Positions 8,690 to 18,124 of a stretch of 48,795 bases of DNA are shown here, in pieces. The notes under the pieces were generated by a model. That model worked only from the letters and a program-made list of their open reading frames with translations. It ran no database searches and had not been told where the DNA came from. Where the stretch lies: assembly GCF_028289625.1 (NCBI RefSeq), contig NZ_JANQOM010000015.1:1-48795 (forward strand), in the 5' to 3' direction. This DNA comes from Winogradskyella sp. (GTDB lineage: Bacteria; Bacteroidota; Bacteroidia; Flavobacteriales; Flavobacteriaceae). A program made the translations under genes and the position numbers. Each line of letters starts with the position of its first letter. Positions within the stretch are counted from its first letter, which is position 1.

Positions 8690-10144
8690 ATGATGAAAAA
8701 TTTTAAAATAACAAAATACACTTTTCTTTTAATTGTGGCATTAATTGCTACAATAGGCTGTGAGCGAGATCTCACAGATGAAGTTGTGCCAGCTACCTTT
8801 CCTAATACCCCTGACATTTTTACAGATGCTCCAGTAGGTTTAACGGATGAATTTTTTGATTCTTTTGATCCAGCTTTGGGGGCAAATACACAAGGCTTTG
8901 GCACGGACGAGAACGAGGCTTTTGAAGGTAATGTTTCTATAAGAATTGATGTGCCCGGACCAAATGATCCTGATGGAACCTTTATAGGTGGAATTTTTAA
9001 AGATAGAGGTGAAGGTAGAAATTTAACCCAGTATGATGCACTTACATTCTATGCAAAAGGCTCAATAACTGCTGCCATTGGAACCGTGGGATTTGGAGTA
9101 GATTTTGAGGATGGCAATTTCCCTGCAAGCAGAAATAATATTCAATTAACAACTGGTTGGAAGAAATATATTATCCCTATCCCCAATGCGTCGAAGTTAG
9201 TACAAGAAAAAGGAATGTTCCTATTCTCTGCAGGGTCTTATGATGTTTTACAAGATGATAATCCTTTTGATGGTGACTCATTTAGCGATAATATAGGTTT
9301 CACATTTTGGTTAGATGAAATTAGGTTTGAAACGCTAGGGACTAACTTAACTACTGGAGCACAAATACTAGGAGCCCAAGACCAAACAGTAGAAGCCTTT
9401 ACTGGTAGTGAAATTGAAATACCCAATTGTACACAATCCTTTAGTCTAGGGTCTGGGGAGAATATAACGTTAGATGTTGCACCGGCTTATTTCGATTATA
9501 ATGTAAATCCTAGTGTTGCACAAGTTGTTGATGGTGTTGTTATAGTTGGGCAAGAAGGAGCTACAACGATTACGGCGACTATAGATAATGTTTTAGCTCA
9601 AGGCTCATTAGAAGTTATTTCAAACGGAGCTTTCCCTGTTCCAGATGACCCCACACAACCTCAAAATGAAGTAATTTCAATCTTTAGTGATTTTTACACC
9701 AATGCGGTTAATCCTAATTTTACTCCAGGTTTTGGAGGTTCAACAACTATTGCTACAATTCAACAGATTAGCGGTAATAATGTGGCAGAATATGCCAATA
9801 ATAATTTTACAGGCATCAACTTTGATAATTCACCTGTAGATGCAAGCGCCATGGATTTTATGAATGTTGATATTTTAGTCCCTAATGACGTTACTTCGAT
9901 TGAGTTTCAAATTAGAGACATAGGGGCAAACCAAATGCTTGAAACTAATCAATTTACAGGTTTTCCCGAGGGGGATGATGCTGATTACAGATTTACACCC
10001 ACAAATCTAACTCCTGGTCAATGGAATCGTGTGCCAATTCCTCTTGCTGGTAGTTTAGCTACTCAAAGAGATAATATAGGAGCAATTATATTGGTCGGTG
10101 GACCTAATTTTATTTTAGACAATATATATTTCTACATTGACTAA
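8690..10144 (+). CDS. Surface glycan-binding lipoprotein with two CBM-like domains and a Big_2-like domain
   Basis: A 484-residue lipoprotein with lipobox IATIGC (Cys at about residue 24), followed by acidic residues (ERDLTDE) that suggest surface export. Visible parts: a galactose-binding-like beta-sandwich (about 50-215; GGIFKDRGEGRNLTQYDALTFYAKG... WKKYIIPI... FWLDEIRFE, CBM11/CIA30-like), a bacterial Ig-like Big_2-type module (about 235-315; VAPAYFDYNVNPSVAQVVDG), and a C-terminal sandwich (327-484) starting EVISIFSDFYTN and ending FILDNIYFYID. This last module recurs in the T9SS protein encoded at 28617. It shows no catalytic motif. Its place between the barrel-glycosidase and the GH16 gene suggests that it holds glucan at the cell surface, like a SusE/SusF-type protein. 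It is not a SusD: there are no TPR helices and the protein is almost all beta. The exact CBM family is uncertain. Confidence 0.75.
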   Translation: MMKNFKITKYTFLLIVALIATIGCERDLTDEVVPATFPNTPDIFTDAPVGLTDEFFDSFDPALGANTQGFGTDENEAFEGNVSIRIDVPGPNDPDGTFIGGIFKDRGEGRNLTQYDALTFYAKGSITAAIGTVGFGVDFEDGNFPASRNNIQLTTGWKKYIIPIPNASKLVQEKGMFLFSAGSYDVLQDDNPFDGDSFSDNIGFTFWLDEIRFETLGTNLTTGAQILGAQDQTVEAFTGSEIEIPNCTQSFSLGSGENITLDVAPAYFDYNVNPSVAQVVDGVVIVGQEGATTITATIDNVLAQGSLEVISNGAFPVPDDPTQPQNEVISIFSDFYTNAVNPNFTPGFGGSTTIATIQQISGNNVAEYANNNFTGINFDNSPVDASAMDFMNVDILVPNDVTSIEFQIRDIGANQMLETNQFTGFPEGDDADYRFTPTNLTPGQWNRVPIPLAGSLATQRDNIGAIILVGGPNFILDNIYFYID

Positions 10145-10180
10145 CCCCCTAATTAATAATAATCTTTCAGTTTAAATATT

Positions 10181-11068
10181 ATGAATAAAAAATATAAAAG
10201 CATCAAATTGAATAAAGCGTGTATTGCTTTAAGCTTGATTATAATTATTGGAATTAACACAAGCTGTGATTTAGATGAAACGCAAGAAGTAGCCACACTT
10301 ACTAATATCGTAATGCAAGATGAGTTTAATGTTGATGGAGCACCCAACCCATCTATGTGGACCTATGATATCGGTGATGGTTCTGATCAAGGAATTCCTG
10401 GATGGGGAAATGAGGAATTACAATACTATACTGACAGGCCAGAAAATGTTGTTGTTGAAAACGGCATGTTAGTTATTACGGCTAGAGAAGAGTCTTTTGA
10501 AAACTCAAGTTATACATCAGCACGTATTACTACTCAAAATTTATTTGAGCAACAATACGGACGTTTTGAAGCCCGTATTCGTTTACCGTTAGGTAAAGGT
10601 TTATGGCCAGCATTTTGGTTGTTAGGTAATGATTGTGATCAAAATCCTTGGCCAAATTGTGGTGAGATAGACATTATGGAGTACCTTGGTGATGAACCAA
10701 CAGTGGTTTTTGGGAGTGTCCATGGACCTGGTTATAATGGAGGTGATTCTGTGAGTAAAGACTATGAGTTAGAAAATAATAGATTTGATACTGAGTTCCA
10801 CATCTTTGGAATAGAGTGGAGCCCCAATCGAATTAATTATTATGTTGATGATGTATTATATCAATCCCTCACACCAGAATCAATAGCCGATGAAGCTGAG
10901 GAGTCTATTGCCGATAGTGACCTCGATAATGCAGGAGAGTGGGTTTTTAACAGACCTTTTTACATAATTATGAACATAGCGGTTGGGGGAAATTTACCTG
11001 GACCACCAAATGCTGAAACAGTGTTTCCTCAACGAATGTTTGTGGACTATGTAAGAGTGTATAACTAA
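10181..11068 (+). CDS. GH16 endo-beta-1,3-glucanase (laminarinase), lipoprotein
   Basis: Retaining endo-glucanase that cuts beta-1,3-glucan internally. The signal peptide ends in the lipobox GINTSC (Cys at about residue 30), with acidic residues after it (DLDETQE), consistent with a surface lipoprotein. The catalytic domain spans roughly 45-295 with the GH16 signature GEIDIMEYLG: nucleophile Glu162, assisting Asp164, acid/base Glu167. Other conserved GH16 segments are GWGNEELQYYTDRPENV, YGRFEARIRLPLGKGLWPAFWLLG, FHIFGIEWSPNRINYYVDD and FYIIMNIAVGGNLPG. The pattern is that of laminarinases (subfamily 3 type) rather than agarases or carrageenases; substrate preference (laminarin versus mixed-linkage glucan) is not proven. 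Its length is that of a single catalytic domain with no attached CBM. It is 36 bases after the binding lipoprotein and 15 bases before the PKD lipoprotein. Confidence 0.93.
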   Translation: MNKKYKSIKLNKACIALSLIIIIGINTSCDLDETQEVATLTNIVMQDEFNVDGAPNPSMWTYDIGDGSDQGIPGWGNEELQYYTDRPENVVVENGMLVITAREESFENSSYTSARITTQNLFEQQYGRFEARIRLPLGKGLWPAFWLLGNDCDQNPWPNCGEIDIMEYLGDEPTVVFGSVHGPGYNGGDSVSKDYELENNRFDTEFHIFGIEWSPNRINYYVDDVLYQSLTPESIADEAEESIADSDLDNAGEWVFNRPFYIIMNIAVGGNLPGPPNAETVFPQRMFVDYVRVYN

Positions 11069-11083
11069 TTAAAACTTAAAAAC

Positions 11084-11875
11084 ATGAGATTACTAAAGCA
11101 TAAATTAATTATGATAGCTGCGATTATATTATCCTCTACAATAGTATCCTGTGAGGATAATGAAAGCGGTATAACGTTTCCAGATTTAGATGCACGATTT
11201 ATTGTTAGTAATAATGAAGTGGGGACTGTTGAATTGTTTAATACTTCAACTGGCAGTGAAAGCTTTTCTTGGGATTTTGGGGATAGTAGTGATGGATCAA
11301 CAGTAGCTAATCCTACTTATACCTATGAGGCTTCAGGTACATATACAATTACATTAACGGCAACAGATGAAATTGGAAATACCGACACCTTCCAAAATGA
11401 AGTCACCGTTGACGTTCCTGTACCTTTTGGCGGCTTGCTAACAAATGGTGATTTCGAACTAGGGGCAGCCCCATGGATTCAAGGTGTTGACGATAACAAC
11501 CCTGCACCTATTATCACCGAGGGAGGCAACACATTTTATACTGTTAATGTTACCAGTCCAAATCCAGATGCAGTCTTTTTAGTTAATCTAAGTCAAAAAC
11601 TAGAAATTGTGCAAGGGCAAACTTACACCCTTTCCTTTGATGCTTGGACTGATCAAGCAGCAGGCCGAAATATCATTGCAGGTATTGGATTAAGTGGCCC
11701 ACCATTTAGTAGTACGAGTCAGACCGTAGCAATTACTACGACTCAAACTAATTATGAATTAACGTCGTTATCTTCTGCAGACTTTGGGGCTCCAGATGCA
11801 AGAGTGTTATTCGATTTAAATGGAGAAGCAGGAGTAGTAAATATCGACAATGTTATTCTCACTTTAAACGATTAA
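11084..11875 (+). CDS. PKD-domain lipoprotein with CBM4/9-like module, probable surface glucan-binding protein
   Basis: A 263-residue lipoprotein with lipobox TIVSC at about residue 23, followed by EDNESG. A PKD domain lies at about 35-110 (FSWDFGDSSDGSTVANPTYTYEASGTYTITLTA is the diagnostic core). A beta-sandwich resembling CBM4/CBM9 follows (about 118-263): LLTNGDFELGAAPWIQG, LEIVQGQTYTLSFDAW and the closing VNIDNVILTL. Such PKD-plus-sandwich lipoproteins commonly follow GH16 genes in flavobacterial laminarin loci. There is no enzyme motif. The gene is followed by a strong hairpin before the cytosolic phosphorylase gene, so it is the last of the surface-protein block. Laminarin binding is an inference from family and context. 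Confidence 0.8.
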   Translation: MRLLKHKLIMIAAIILSSTIVSCEDNESGITFPDLDARFIVSNNEVGTVELFNTSTGSESFSWDFGDSSDGSTVANPTYTYEASGTYTITLTATDEIGNTDTFQNEVTVDVPVPFGGLLTNGDFELGAAPWIQGVDDNNPAPIITEGGNTFYTVNVTSPNPDAVFLVNLSQKLEIVQGQTYTLSFDAWTDQAAGRNIIAGIGLSGPPFSSTSQTVAITTTQTNYELTSLSSADFGAPDARVLFDLNGEAGVVNIDNVILTLND

Positions 11876-11951
11876 TAAATTTTAAAAGGATGATGTTATC
11901 TAAATGCCCATCTTTTATAATTTTTCCCAAAGCTAATTTTGAATTATAACT

Positions 11952-11981
11952 ATGCGGCTTTAATGTATATTAAAGCCGCAT
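11952..11981 (+). terminator. Perfect 13-bp hairpin between the surface-protein block and the phosphorylase gene
   Basis: ATGCGGCTTTAAT and ATTAAAGCCGCAT form a perfect stem with loop GTAT. Only a short T run (TTT) follows, so this may be a partial terminator or an mRNA 3'-end stabiliser inside the operon rather than a full stop. It sits in the largest gap of the operon (11876-12030). Confidence 0.6.
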
Positions 11982-12030
11982 TTAGCAACTAAAAGAATTT
12001 TGAAATTGTTTTTTCAATATATTTAATTGT

Positions 12031-15000
12031 ATGAGCCTAAATATGACCAATAACAGTCTAGACACATCTATAGTTTTAAAAAAGGTTATATTAAATAATC
12101 AACCTTATTTTAAAATCACCAATCACGACAAAATGCGCCCATTTTTTATGAGCATTGTAAGTGATTCTAACCACTGGATGTTTATATCGAGTAATGGTGG
12201 CTTAACAGCAGGCCGCAGAAATTCTGAATATGCATTATTTCCTTATTATTCTGATGATAAAATAACAGAGTCCTCAGAATTAACAGGTGCAAAATCTATT
12301 TTCCAGATTAATAAGAATGGTGAAAGATTTATTTGGGAGCCATTTTCAATCAGATTTCAAGATAATTATAATATTAAACGCAACCTTTATAAAAGTGTTT
12401 ATGGCAATGCTATAATTTTTGAAGAAGAAAATCTAGATTTAGATGTCATATTTAGATACGAATGGTGCTCAAGTAATAGGTTTGGTTTTGTTAAAAAGTC
12501 AAAGCTTATTAATAATTCTGCCTTACCTATTTCTGTGAATGTTTTAGATGGTATTCAAAACGTCTTGCCTTACGGAGTAAGTAGTGCACTGCAAAATGCG
12601 AGTAGCAACTTGGTCGATGCCTACAAGCGTACCGAATTAGTAGAACAAACAGGTATTGGAGTATTTGCACTAAGTGCTATCATTGTTGATAAAGCTGAAC
12701 CTAGTGAAGCACTAAAAGCAAATATTGCATGGTCTTTAGGCCTAGAGAATGTACGTTATCTGTTATCTTCACTTCAACTAGATAACTTCAGGAATTTTGA
12801 AGACATCCATCAGGAAACCGATGTAAAAGCTGAGAAAGGGGGCTATTTTATAAACTCTCAAGTTCAATTAGAAACTAAAGCATCAAAAGACTGGATGATT
12901 GTCGCCAATGTAAACCAAGACCACTCGGCAATTATTGAGATTTCAAAACAAATAAGTGAAGATAAACAGTTGTCGAGCAGAATTGAAGAGAATATCAATT
13001 TAGGTACCAAAAGGCTTATTAAATTGAATGCTTCTTCAGACGGTTTACAGTTAACGTCAGATAACTTTAGGGATACAAGACATTTTTCGAATACACTTTT
13101 CAACATCATGAGAGGTGGTATTTTTGATGATGGCTATACCATTGAAAAATGGGATTTCAAAAACTATTTGTCCAAAGCCAATAAAAAAGTATCTAGAAAG
13201 TTAGAAGCTGTTGTTAAGGCTATGCCAGATACATTTTCGGTAACTTATCTAAAGGATATTGCTTATAAATCTGATGATAAAAACTTTAGACGTTTATGTT
13301 TAGAGTATATGCCATTGAAGTTTAGTCGTCGACATGGCGATCCTAGTCGACCTTGGAATAAGTTCTCAATAAATACAAGAAGCGAAATAGATGGCACGAA
13401 GATTTTAGACTATGAAGGTAACTGGCGCGATATATTCCAGAATTGGGAAGCTTTAGCGCATTCGTATCCTGAATTTGTAGAAAGCATGATCCATAAATTC
13501 TTGAATGCAACAACTTTTGATGGTTATAACCCTTATAGAATTACAAAAGATGGTTTCGATTGGGAAATAATAGAGCCAGACGACCCATGGTCTTACATCG
13601 GGTATTGGGGAGATCATCAAATTATATACTTACTGAAGTTTTTAGAATTTATCGAGGGTCATAATCCAGGACAATTAGAAAGCTTCTTCGACAAGGATTT
13701 ATTTGTATATGCCAACGTACCTTATAAAATAAAGCCGTATGCAGACTTACTTCGAAATCCAAAAGACACGATTGAGTTCGACGAAGATTTAGATCAAAGA
13801 ATTCGCCAAGATCGACTAGAGTTGGGTGCGGATGGAGCTTTGTTACGAGATGAAAACCGACTAATAGTTAAGGTGAATTTCGTTGAAAAAATCCTTGCAA
13901 CAACTTTAGCCAAACTATCCAATTTTATTCCAGAAGGTGGTATTTGGATGAACACACAACGCCCAGAATGGAATGATGCCAACAACGCCTTGGTGGGTAA
14001 TGGTGTGTCTATGGTCACCTTGTATTATTTAAGACGCTTCTTAAAATTCTTTGACACGGTGTTTTCTAATCTTACCACAGAGTCTGTTGAGCTATCCAAT
14101 GAATTACTCTCATTCTATAATTCAGTATCAGAAACCTTCAAAAACCACCAGTATATATTAGCTGGTGAAATTAATGATACCGACCGTAAAAAAGTTTTGG
14201 ATGAATTAGGAGAAGCAGGAAGTCAATATAGAGAACAAATCTATCATAAAGCATTCTCTGGACACAAGTCGAGTGTAGAAGTGAGTTCAATAAAAGAGTT
14301 TATTAAGGTAGGTCTTGAATATCTAGAACATTCGATTAAAGCCAATAAACGTTCAGATGATCTATACCATGCGTATAATATTATGACTGTAAATGCCGAC
14401 GATAGTGTTTCAATTTCATACTTAGATGAGATGCTGGAGGGGCAAGTGGCTGCACTGAGTTCAGGATTCTTATCATCTCGCGAGAATTTGGCAGTATTAG
14501 ACGGTCTTAAACACAGCTCGCTTTTTAGAGACGACCAGTATAGTTACATCTTGTATCCATTTAAAAACCTGAAAGGGTTTATGGATAGAAATACCGTACC
14601 TACAACTGCGGTAGAAAGTTCCAAGTTGCTAACCACATTGGTGGCAGATGGCAACCTTAGAATCATTGAAAAAGATATTAATGGTGAATATCACTTTAAT
14701 GGCAACTTCAAAAATGCCAATGACCTCAAAGAAGCTCTTGATGCTTTAGCAGGAACAGATTATGGAAGTCTTGCGGCAAATGATGAATCTAAAGTGCTTC
14801 AAATTTTTGAAGACTTATTCAACCATAAAGCATTCACGGGGCGCTCAGGGACATTCTACGGTTACGAAGGATTAGGGTCTATTTATTGGCATATGGTTTC
14901 TAAGCTACTCCTGGCCGTAATGGAATGTTGTCAAAAAGCTATTGAAGACAACGAAAGTGATGAAGTTGTTGGTAGGCTTTTAGAGCACTATTATGAAATT

Positions 15001-15486
15001 AATGAAGGTATCGGAGTCCACAAATCGCCAGAGTTGTATGGCGCATTTCCGACGGACCCCTATTCGCATACTCCAGCAGGGAAAGGTGCTCAGCAACCTG
15101 GTATGACTGGGCAAGTAAAGGAAGATATCTTAAGCCGATTTGGTGAGTTAGGTGTTTTCGTCAAGGATGGTCACCTTGTGTTTAATCCTTGTATGCTGCG
15201 TAAAGATGAATTTGTGTCAGCAGACCAAACATTTAATTATATCTCTGCAGATGGTGAGGAATCCACACTGACTATTGTAAATGGACAATTAGTATTTACC
15301 TATTGCCAAGTACCGATTGTATATGCCATTGCCAATGAATATAAAACAGTAGTAACCTATAATGATGGAACAGAAGCCTCTTTAGATGGACTTGGTCTGG
15401 ATGAAAGTACAAGTGCTGAAGTGTTCAGCCGATCCGGAAGTATCAAAGCGGTTACAATTCATATTAAAGAAGAATACCTAAAATAA
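12031..15486 (+). CDS. GH149-type beta-1,3-oligoglucan phosphorylase
   Basis: A cytosolic enzyme expected to split beta-1,3-gluco-oligosaccharides with phosphate, releasing glucose-1-phosphate. It has no signal peptide or TM segment. At 1151 residues it matches the length of GH149 (about 1,100) rather than GH94 cellobiose or laminaribiose phosphorylases (about 800-900). The N-terminal part is a beta-sandwich with the GH94-like opening NHWMFISSNGGLTAGRRNSEYALFPY (from about residue 45); a helical linker and an (alpha/alpha)6 barrel follow. RPEWNDANNALVG places a candidate catalytic Asp at 649, by analogy with the WNDG aspartate of GH94. GRSGTFYGYEGLGSIYWHM and HTPAGKGAQQPGMTGQVKED resemble the phosphate/sugar-site loops of that clan. 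Context with GH16, GH17 and GH30 supports the beta-1,3-glucan assignment. GH149 versus a divergent GH94/GH161 should be decided by a profile search. Confidence 0.82.
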   Translation: MSLNMTNNSLDTSIVLKKVILNNQPYFKITNHDKMRPFFMSIVSDSNHWMFISSNGGLTAGRRNSEYALFPYYSDDKITESSELTGAKSIFQINKNGERFIWEPFSIRFQDNYNIKRNLYKSVYGNAIIFEEENLDLDVIFRYEWCSSNRFGFVKKSKLINNSALPISVNVLDGIQNVLPYGVSSALQNASSNLVDAYKRTELVEQTGIGVFALSAIIVDKAEPSEALKANIAWSLGLENVRYLLSSLQLDNFRNFEDIHQETDVKAEKGGYFINSQVQLETKASKDWMIVANVNQDHSAIIEISKQISEDKQLSSRIEENINLGTKRLIKLNASSDGLQLTSDNFRDTRHFSNTLFNIMRGGIFDDGYTIEKWDFKNYLSKANKKVSRKLEAVVKAMPDTFSVTYLKDIAYKSDDKNFRRLCLEYMPLKFSRRHGDPSRPWNKFSINTRSEIDGTKILDYEGNWRDIFQNWEALAHSYPEFVESMIHKFLNATTFDGYNPYRITKDGFDWEIIEPDDPWSYIGYWGDHQIIYLLKFLEFIEGHNPGQLESFFDKDLFVYANVPYKIKPYADLLRNPKDTIEFDEDLDQRIRQDRLELGADGALLRDENRLIVKVNFVEKILATTLAKLSNFIPEGGIWMNTQRPEWNDANNALVGNGVSMVTLYYLRRFLKFFDTVFSNLTTESVELSNELLSFYNSVSETFKNHQYILAGEINDTDRKKVLDELGEAGSQYREQIYHKAFSGHKSSVEVSSIKEFIKVGLEYLEHSIKANKRSDDLYHAYNIMTVNADDSVSISYLDEMLEGQVAALSSGFLSSRENLAVLDGLKHSSLFRDDQYSYILYPFKNLKGFMDRNTVPTTAVESSKLLTTLVADGNLRIIEKDINGEYHFNGNFKNANDLKEALDALAGTDYGSLAANDESKVLQIFEDLFNHKAFTGRSGTFYGYEGLGSIYWHMVSKLLLAVMECCQKAIEDNESDEVVGRLLEHYYEINEGIGVHKSPELYGAFPTDPYSHTPAGKGAQQPGMTGQVKEDILSRFGELGVFVKDGHLVFNPCMLRKDEFVSADQTFNYISADGEESTLTIVNGQLVFTYCQVPIVYAIANEYKTVVTYNDGTEASLDGLGLDESTSAEVFSRSGSIKAVTIHIKEEYLK

Positions 15487-15491
15487 AATTA

Positions 15492-16787
15492 ATGGTCATG
15501 AAAAAAGGAGTTGTTATGATTTTTGTTTTATCTCTGGTATTCATGATGTCTTGCAGTGAAAAGAAAAAAGACGAAAAGTCTTCAACCCAAATTAAGAAAG
15601 AAGTGACAGCGAAAGAAATATTAGGGAATCCAGAATATTTGGCGATATCCTATGGAGGTTATCGAGAGCGATCAAGAGACAGCCAACCTACTATTCCGGA
15701 GTTAAAGGAAGATTTAAGAATCTTGTCAGCAATGGGTGTTAAATTGCTCAGAACGTACAACGTTCAGCCTAAGTTACCACATGCATCCAACGTTTTAAAA
15801 GCCATTAGCGAATTAAAGGCTGAAGATGAGAATTTCGAAATGTACGTGATGCTTGGGGCTTGGATCGATTGTTTAAACGCTTGGACAGATAAAGAACCAG
15901 ATCACAGCGTGGAAAGCCCAAATAATGCTGGTGAGATTGAAAGAGCAGCGATATTGGCTAATACTTATCCCGATATCGTAAAGATTATAGCCGTAGGAAA
16001 TGAAGCCATGGTAAAATGGGCAACCTCATACTATGTACAACCAGAAGTAATTTTAAAATGGGTGAACCATTTGCAGGAAATGAAGAAAGAAGGCAAGTTA
16101 CCAAAAGATTTATGGATTACAAGTTCTGATGATTTTTCATCTTGGGGTGGCGGCTCTGATGAATACCATGTTGAGGATTTGGAGAACTTGGTAAAAGCAG
16201 TAGATTTTATCTCTATGCACACCTATCCTTATCATAATTCACATTACAATCCAGCGTTTTGGGGTGTGCCAACTGCGCATAAAAGCATGCCAGATTCTAC
16301 AAAAATTGAGATGGCTATGGAGCGTGCGTTAAAGTTTGCACAGAAACAATACGATAGTGTTACCAACTATATGAAGAGTTTGGGTGTAAATAAACCTATT
16401 CACATTGGTGAAACCGGTTGGGCAACTATTTCTAACGGACAGTATGGAAATAACGGTTCTCGAGCTACAGATGAATATAAGCAAGGATTGTACTATAAAT
16501 CCATGAGACGCTGGACGAATGGATCTGGTATCTCTTGTTTTTATTTTGAAGCGTTTAACGAGAAATGGAAGGATGCCCATAATGCTAAAGGATCAGAAAA
16601 TCACTTTGGATTATTTACAATTGATGCTAAAGCTAAATACCCTATTTGGGATTTGGTAGACCAAGGCATTTTTGAAGGGCTAACAAGAGGAGGTAAGACC
16701 ATAACTAAAACTTATAATGGTGATAAAGCATTGCTATTAGAAGACGTACTGGTCCCACCTTCAGAAGAAGAAATAATGGCAAGATAA
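15492..16787 (+). CDS. GH17 beta-1,3-glucan hydrolase, lipoprotein (first of tandem pair)
   Basis: Retaining clan GH-A glucanase acting on beta-1,3-glucan chains. The lipobox VFMMSC is followed by SEKKKDEKS, Lys-rich rather than acidic, which argues for a periplasmic-facing lipoprotein. The TIM barrel spans about 45-410. The acid/base candidate is Glu171 in IIAVGNEAMVKW and the nucleophile is Glu307 in PIHIGETGWATIS, both classic GH17 motifs (numbering from the ATG at 15492). A second in-frame ATG at 15498 gives a more typical MKK lipoprotein start; I keep the longer bound because it leaves only 5 bases after the phosphorylase stop. The protein is closely similar along its whole length to its neighbour encoded at 16824, so the two arose by tandem duplication. 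Whether it is endo- or exo-acting, or a transglycosylase, cannot be read from the sequence. Confidence 0.88.
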   Translation: MVMKKGVVMIFVLSLVFMMSCSEKKKDEKSSTQIKKEVTAKEILGNPEYLAISYGGYRERSRDSQPTIPELKEDLRILSAMGVKLLRTYNVQPKLPHASNVLKAISELKAEDENFEMYVMLGAWIDCLNAWTDKEPDHSVESPNNAGEIERAAILANTYPDIVKIIAVGNEAMVKWATSYYVQPEVILKWVNHLQEMKKEGKLPKDLWITSSDDFSSWGGGSDEYHVEDLENLVKAVDFISMHTYPYHNSHYNPAFWGVPTAHKSMPDSTKIEMAMERALKFAQKQYDSVTNYMKSLGVNKPIHIGETGWATISNGQYGNNGSRATDEYKQGLYYKSMRRWTNGSGISCFYFEAFNEKWKDAHNAKGSENHFGLFTIDAKAKYPIWDLVDQGIFEGLTRGGKTITKTYNGDKALLLEDVLVPPSEEEIMAR

Positions 16788-16823
16788 GATTGTAAAGAAG
16801 AAAAAATTAATAAAGACTGTAAA

Positions 16824-18113
16824 ATGAAATTGAGTAAATATATATGGGCCATAGCGTTTATTTCAATGATGATATGGTCTTGTAAAGAAACCCCAAAATT
16901 GAAAGAACAAGAACAAGCTGAAACGATGTTGACAGCAAAAGATATTTTAGGTAATCCTGAATATCTTGCCATGTCTTATGGAGGCTATAGAAATGTTGAC
17001 CATGACATTGAACCTACCATTGAAGAATTAAAGGAAGACATGAAACTTCTGGCTGCTATGGGAGTCGGAATCATTCGAACTTACAAAGTGTTCCTACCAC
17101 ATGCTTCAAATGTATTAAAAGCGATTTCAGAACTAAAAAAAGAAGACCCAAATTTTGAAATGTATGTGATGCTTGGGGCCTGGATCAATTGCAAGAATGC
17201 ATTTACGGACCAAGTTGACCATAGTCAAGAAAGTGAGGAAAATGCCGCTGAGATCGATAAAGCAGTGGCTCTGGCTAAGCAATATCCAGATATCGTAAAA
17301 GTGATTGCCGTTGGTAATGAAGCCATGGTTAAATGGCAAGCTTTATACTATGTGCAACCAGGTGTGATTTTAAAATGGGTTGACCATCTTCAAAAGCTTA
17401 AAACTGATGGCGAATTGCCTAAAGATTTATGGATTACTAGTTCCGATAACTTTGCCTCTTGGGGTGGCGGTGGCGAAGAGTACCATGTTGAGGATTTAAA
17501 TCGTCTTATAAAGGCAGTAGACTTTATTTCCATGCATACCTACCCAATGCACGATACGCACTACAATCCAGGGTTTTGGTATGTGCCTGATGATGAGGTG
17601 GGGCTTTCAGATATGGAAAAGATTGAATCGGCAATGATTCGCTCCTTAGAATATTCTAAAGGTCAATATCAAAGTGTTTCGGATTACGTAAAAGGCATCG
17701 GTGCAGATAAGCCAATTCATATTGGAGAAACAGGTTGGGCAACCGTATCTAATAGTTTTTATGGACCCAATGGTTCAAGGGCTACTGATGAATTTAAAGA
17801 AGCCAGATTCCATGAGTTGATACGAAATTACACCAATAAAAATAAAATCGCTTGCTTTTATTTCGAAGGATTTGATGAGCCTTGGAAAGATGCAACAAAC
17901 CCAGAAGGTTCAGAAAATCATTTTGGATTGTTCACAGTTGAAGGCAAAGCCAAATATGCACTTTGGGATATGGTCGATAAAGGTGTGTTTAACGGATTAA
18001 CAAGAAATGGAAATCCAATTAGCAAAACTTACAATGGCGATAAAGAAGCGTTAATGAAGGATGTCTTAGTGCCACCAACAGAGGAAGAAGTTTTAGCTCA
18101 TCATTCAAATTAA
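16824..18113 (+). CDS. GH17 beta-1,3-glucan hydrolase, lipoprotein (second of tandem pair)
   Basis: Paralogue of the preceding gene (shared segments include GNPEYLA-SYGGYR, LPHASNVLKAISELK, PKDLWITSSD-F-SWGGG, EEYHVEDL, VDFISMHTYP). The lipobox MMIWSC is followed by KETPKLKEQ, again basic, suggesting a periplasmic rather than surface location. The acid/base candidate is Glu166 in VIAVGNEAMVKW and the nucleophile Glu302 in PIHIGETGWATVS. Near residue 90 this copy reads TYKVFLPHA where the first copy reads TYNVQPKLPHA, so it is shorter by two residues next to the early TIM-barrel strand that lines the glycone side. This is a possible cause of different chain-length preference. It ends 11 bases before the GH30 gene. 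Both catalytic glutamates are present, so the copy is probably active. Confidence 0.88.
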   Translation: MKLSKYIWAIAFISMMIWSCKETPKLKEQEQAETMLTAKDILGNPEYLAMSYGGYRNVDHDIEPTIEELKEDMKLLAAMGVGIIRTYKVFLPHASNVLKAISELKKEDPNFEMYVMLGAWINCKNAFTDQVDHSQESEENAAEIDKAVALAKQYPDIVKVIAVGNEAMVKWQALYYVQPGVILKWVDHLQKLKTDGELPKDLWITSSDNFASWGGGGEEYHVEDLNRLIKAVDFISMHTYPMHDTHYNPGFWYVPDDEVGLSDMEKIESAMIRSLEYSKGQYQSVSDYVKGIGADKPIHIGETGWATVSNSFYGPNGSRATDEFKEARFHELIRNYTNKNKIACFYFEGFDEPWKDATNPEGSENHFGLFTVEGKAKYALWDMVDKGVFNGLTRNGNPISKTYNGDKEALMKDVLVPPTEEEVLAHHSN

Positions 18114-18124
18114 CAAATGTAAAC

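Noticed and set aside
8690..10144. SusD-like outer-membrane lipoprotein next to a SusC-like barrel
   Set aside because: The protein is a lipoprotein adjacent to a barrel gene, but it is almost wholly beta-sandwich and has no TPR-type helices or SusD motifs. The barrel partner has no TonB box or plug domain.
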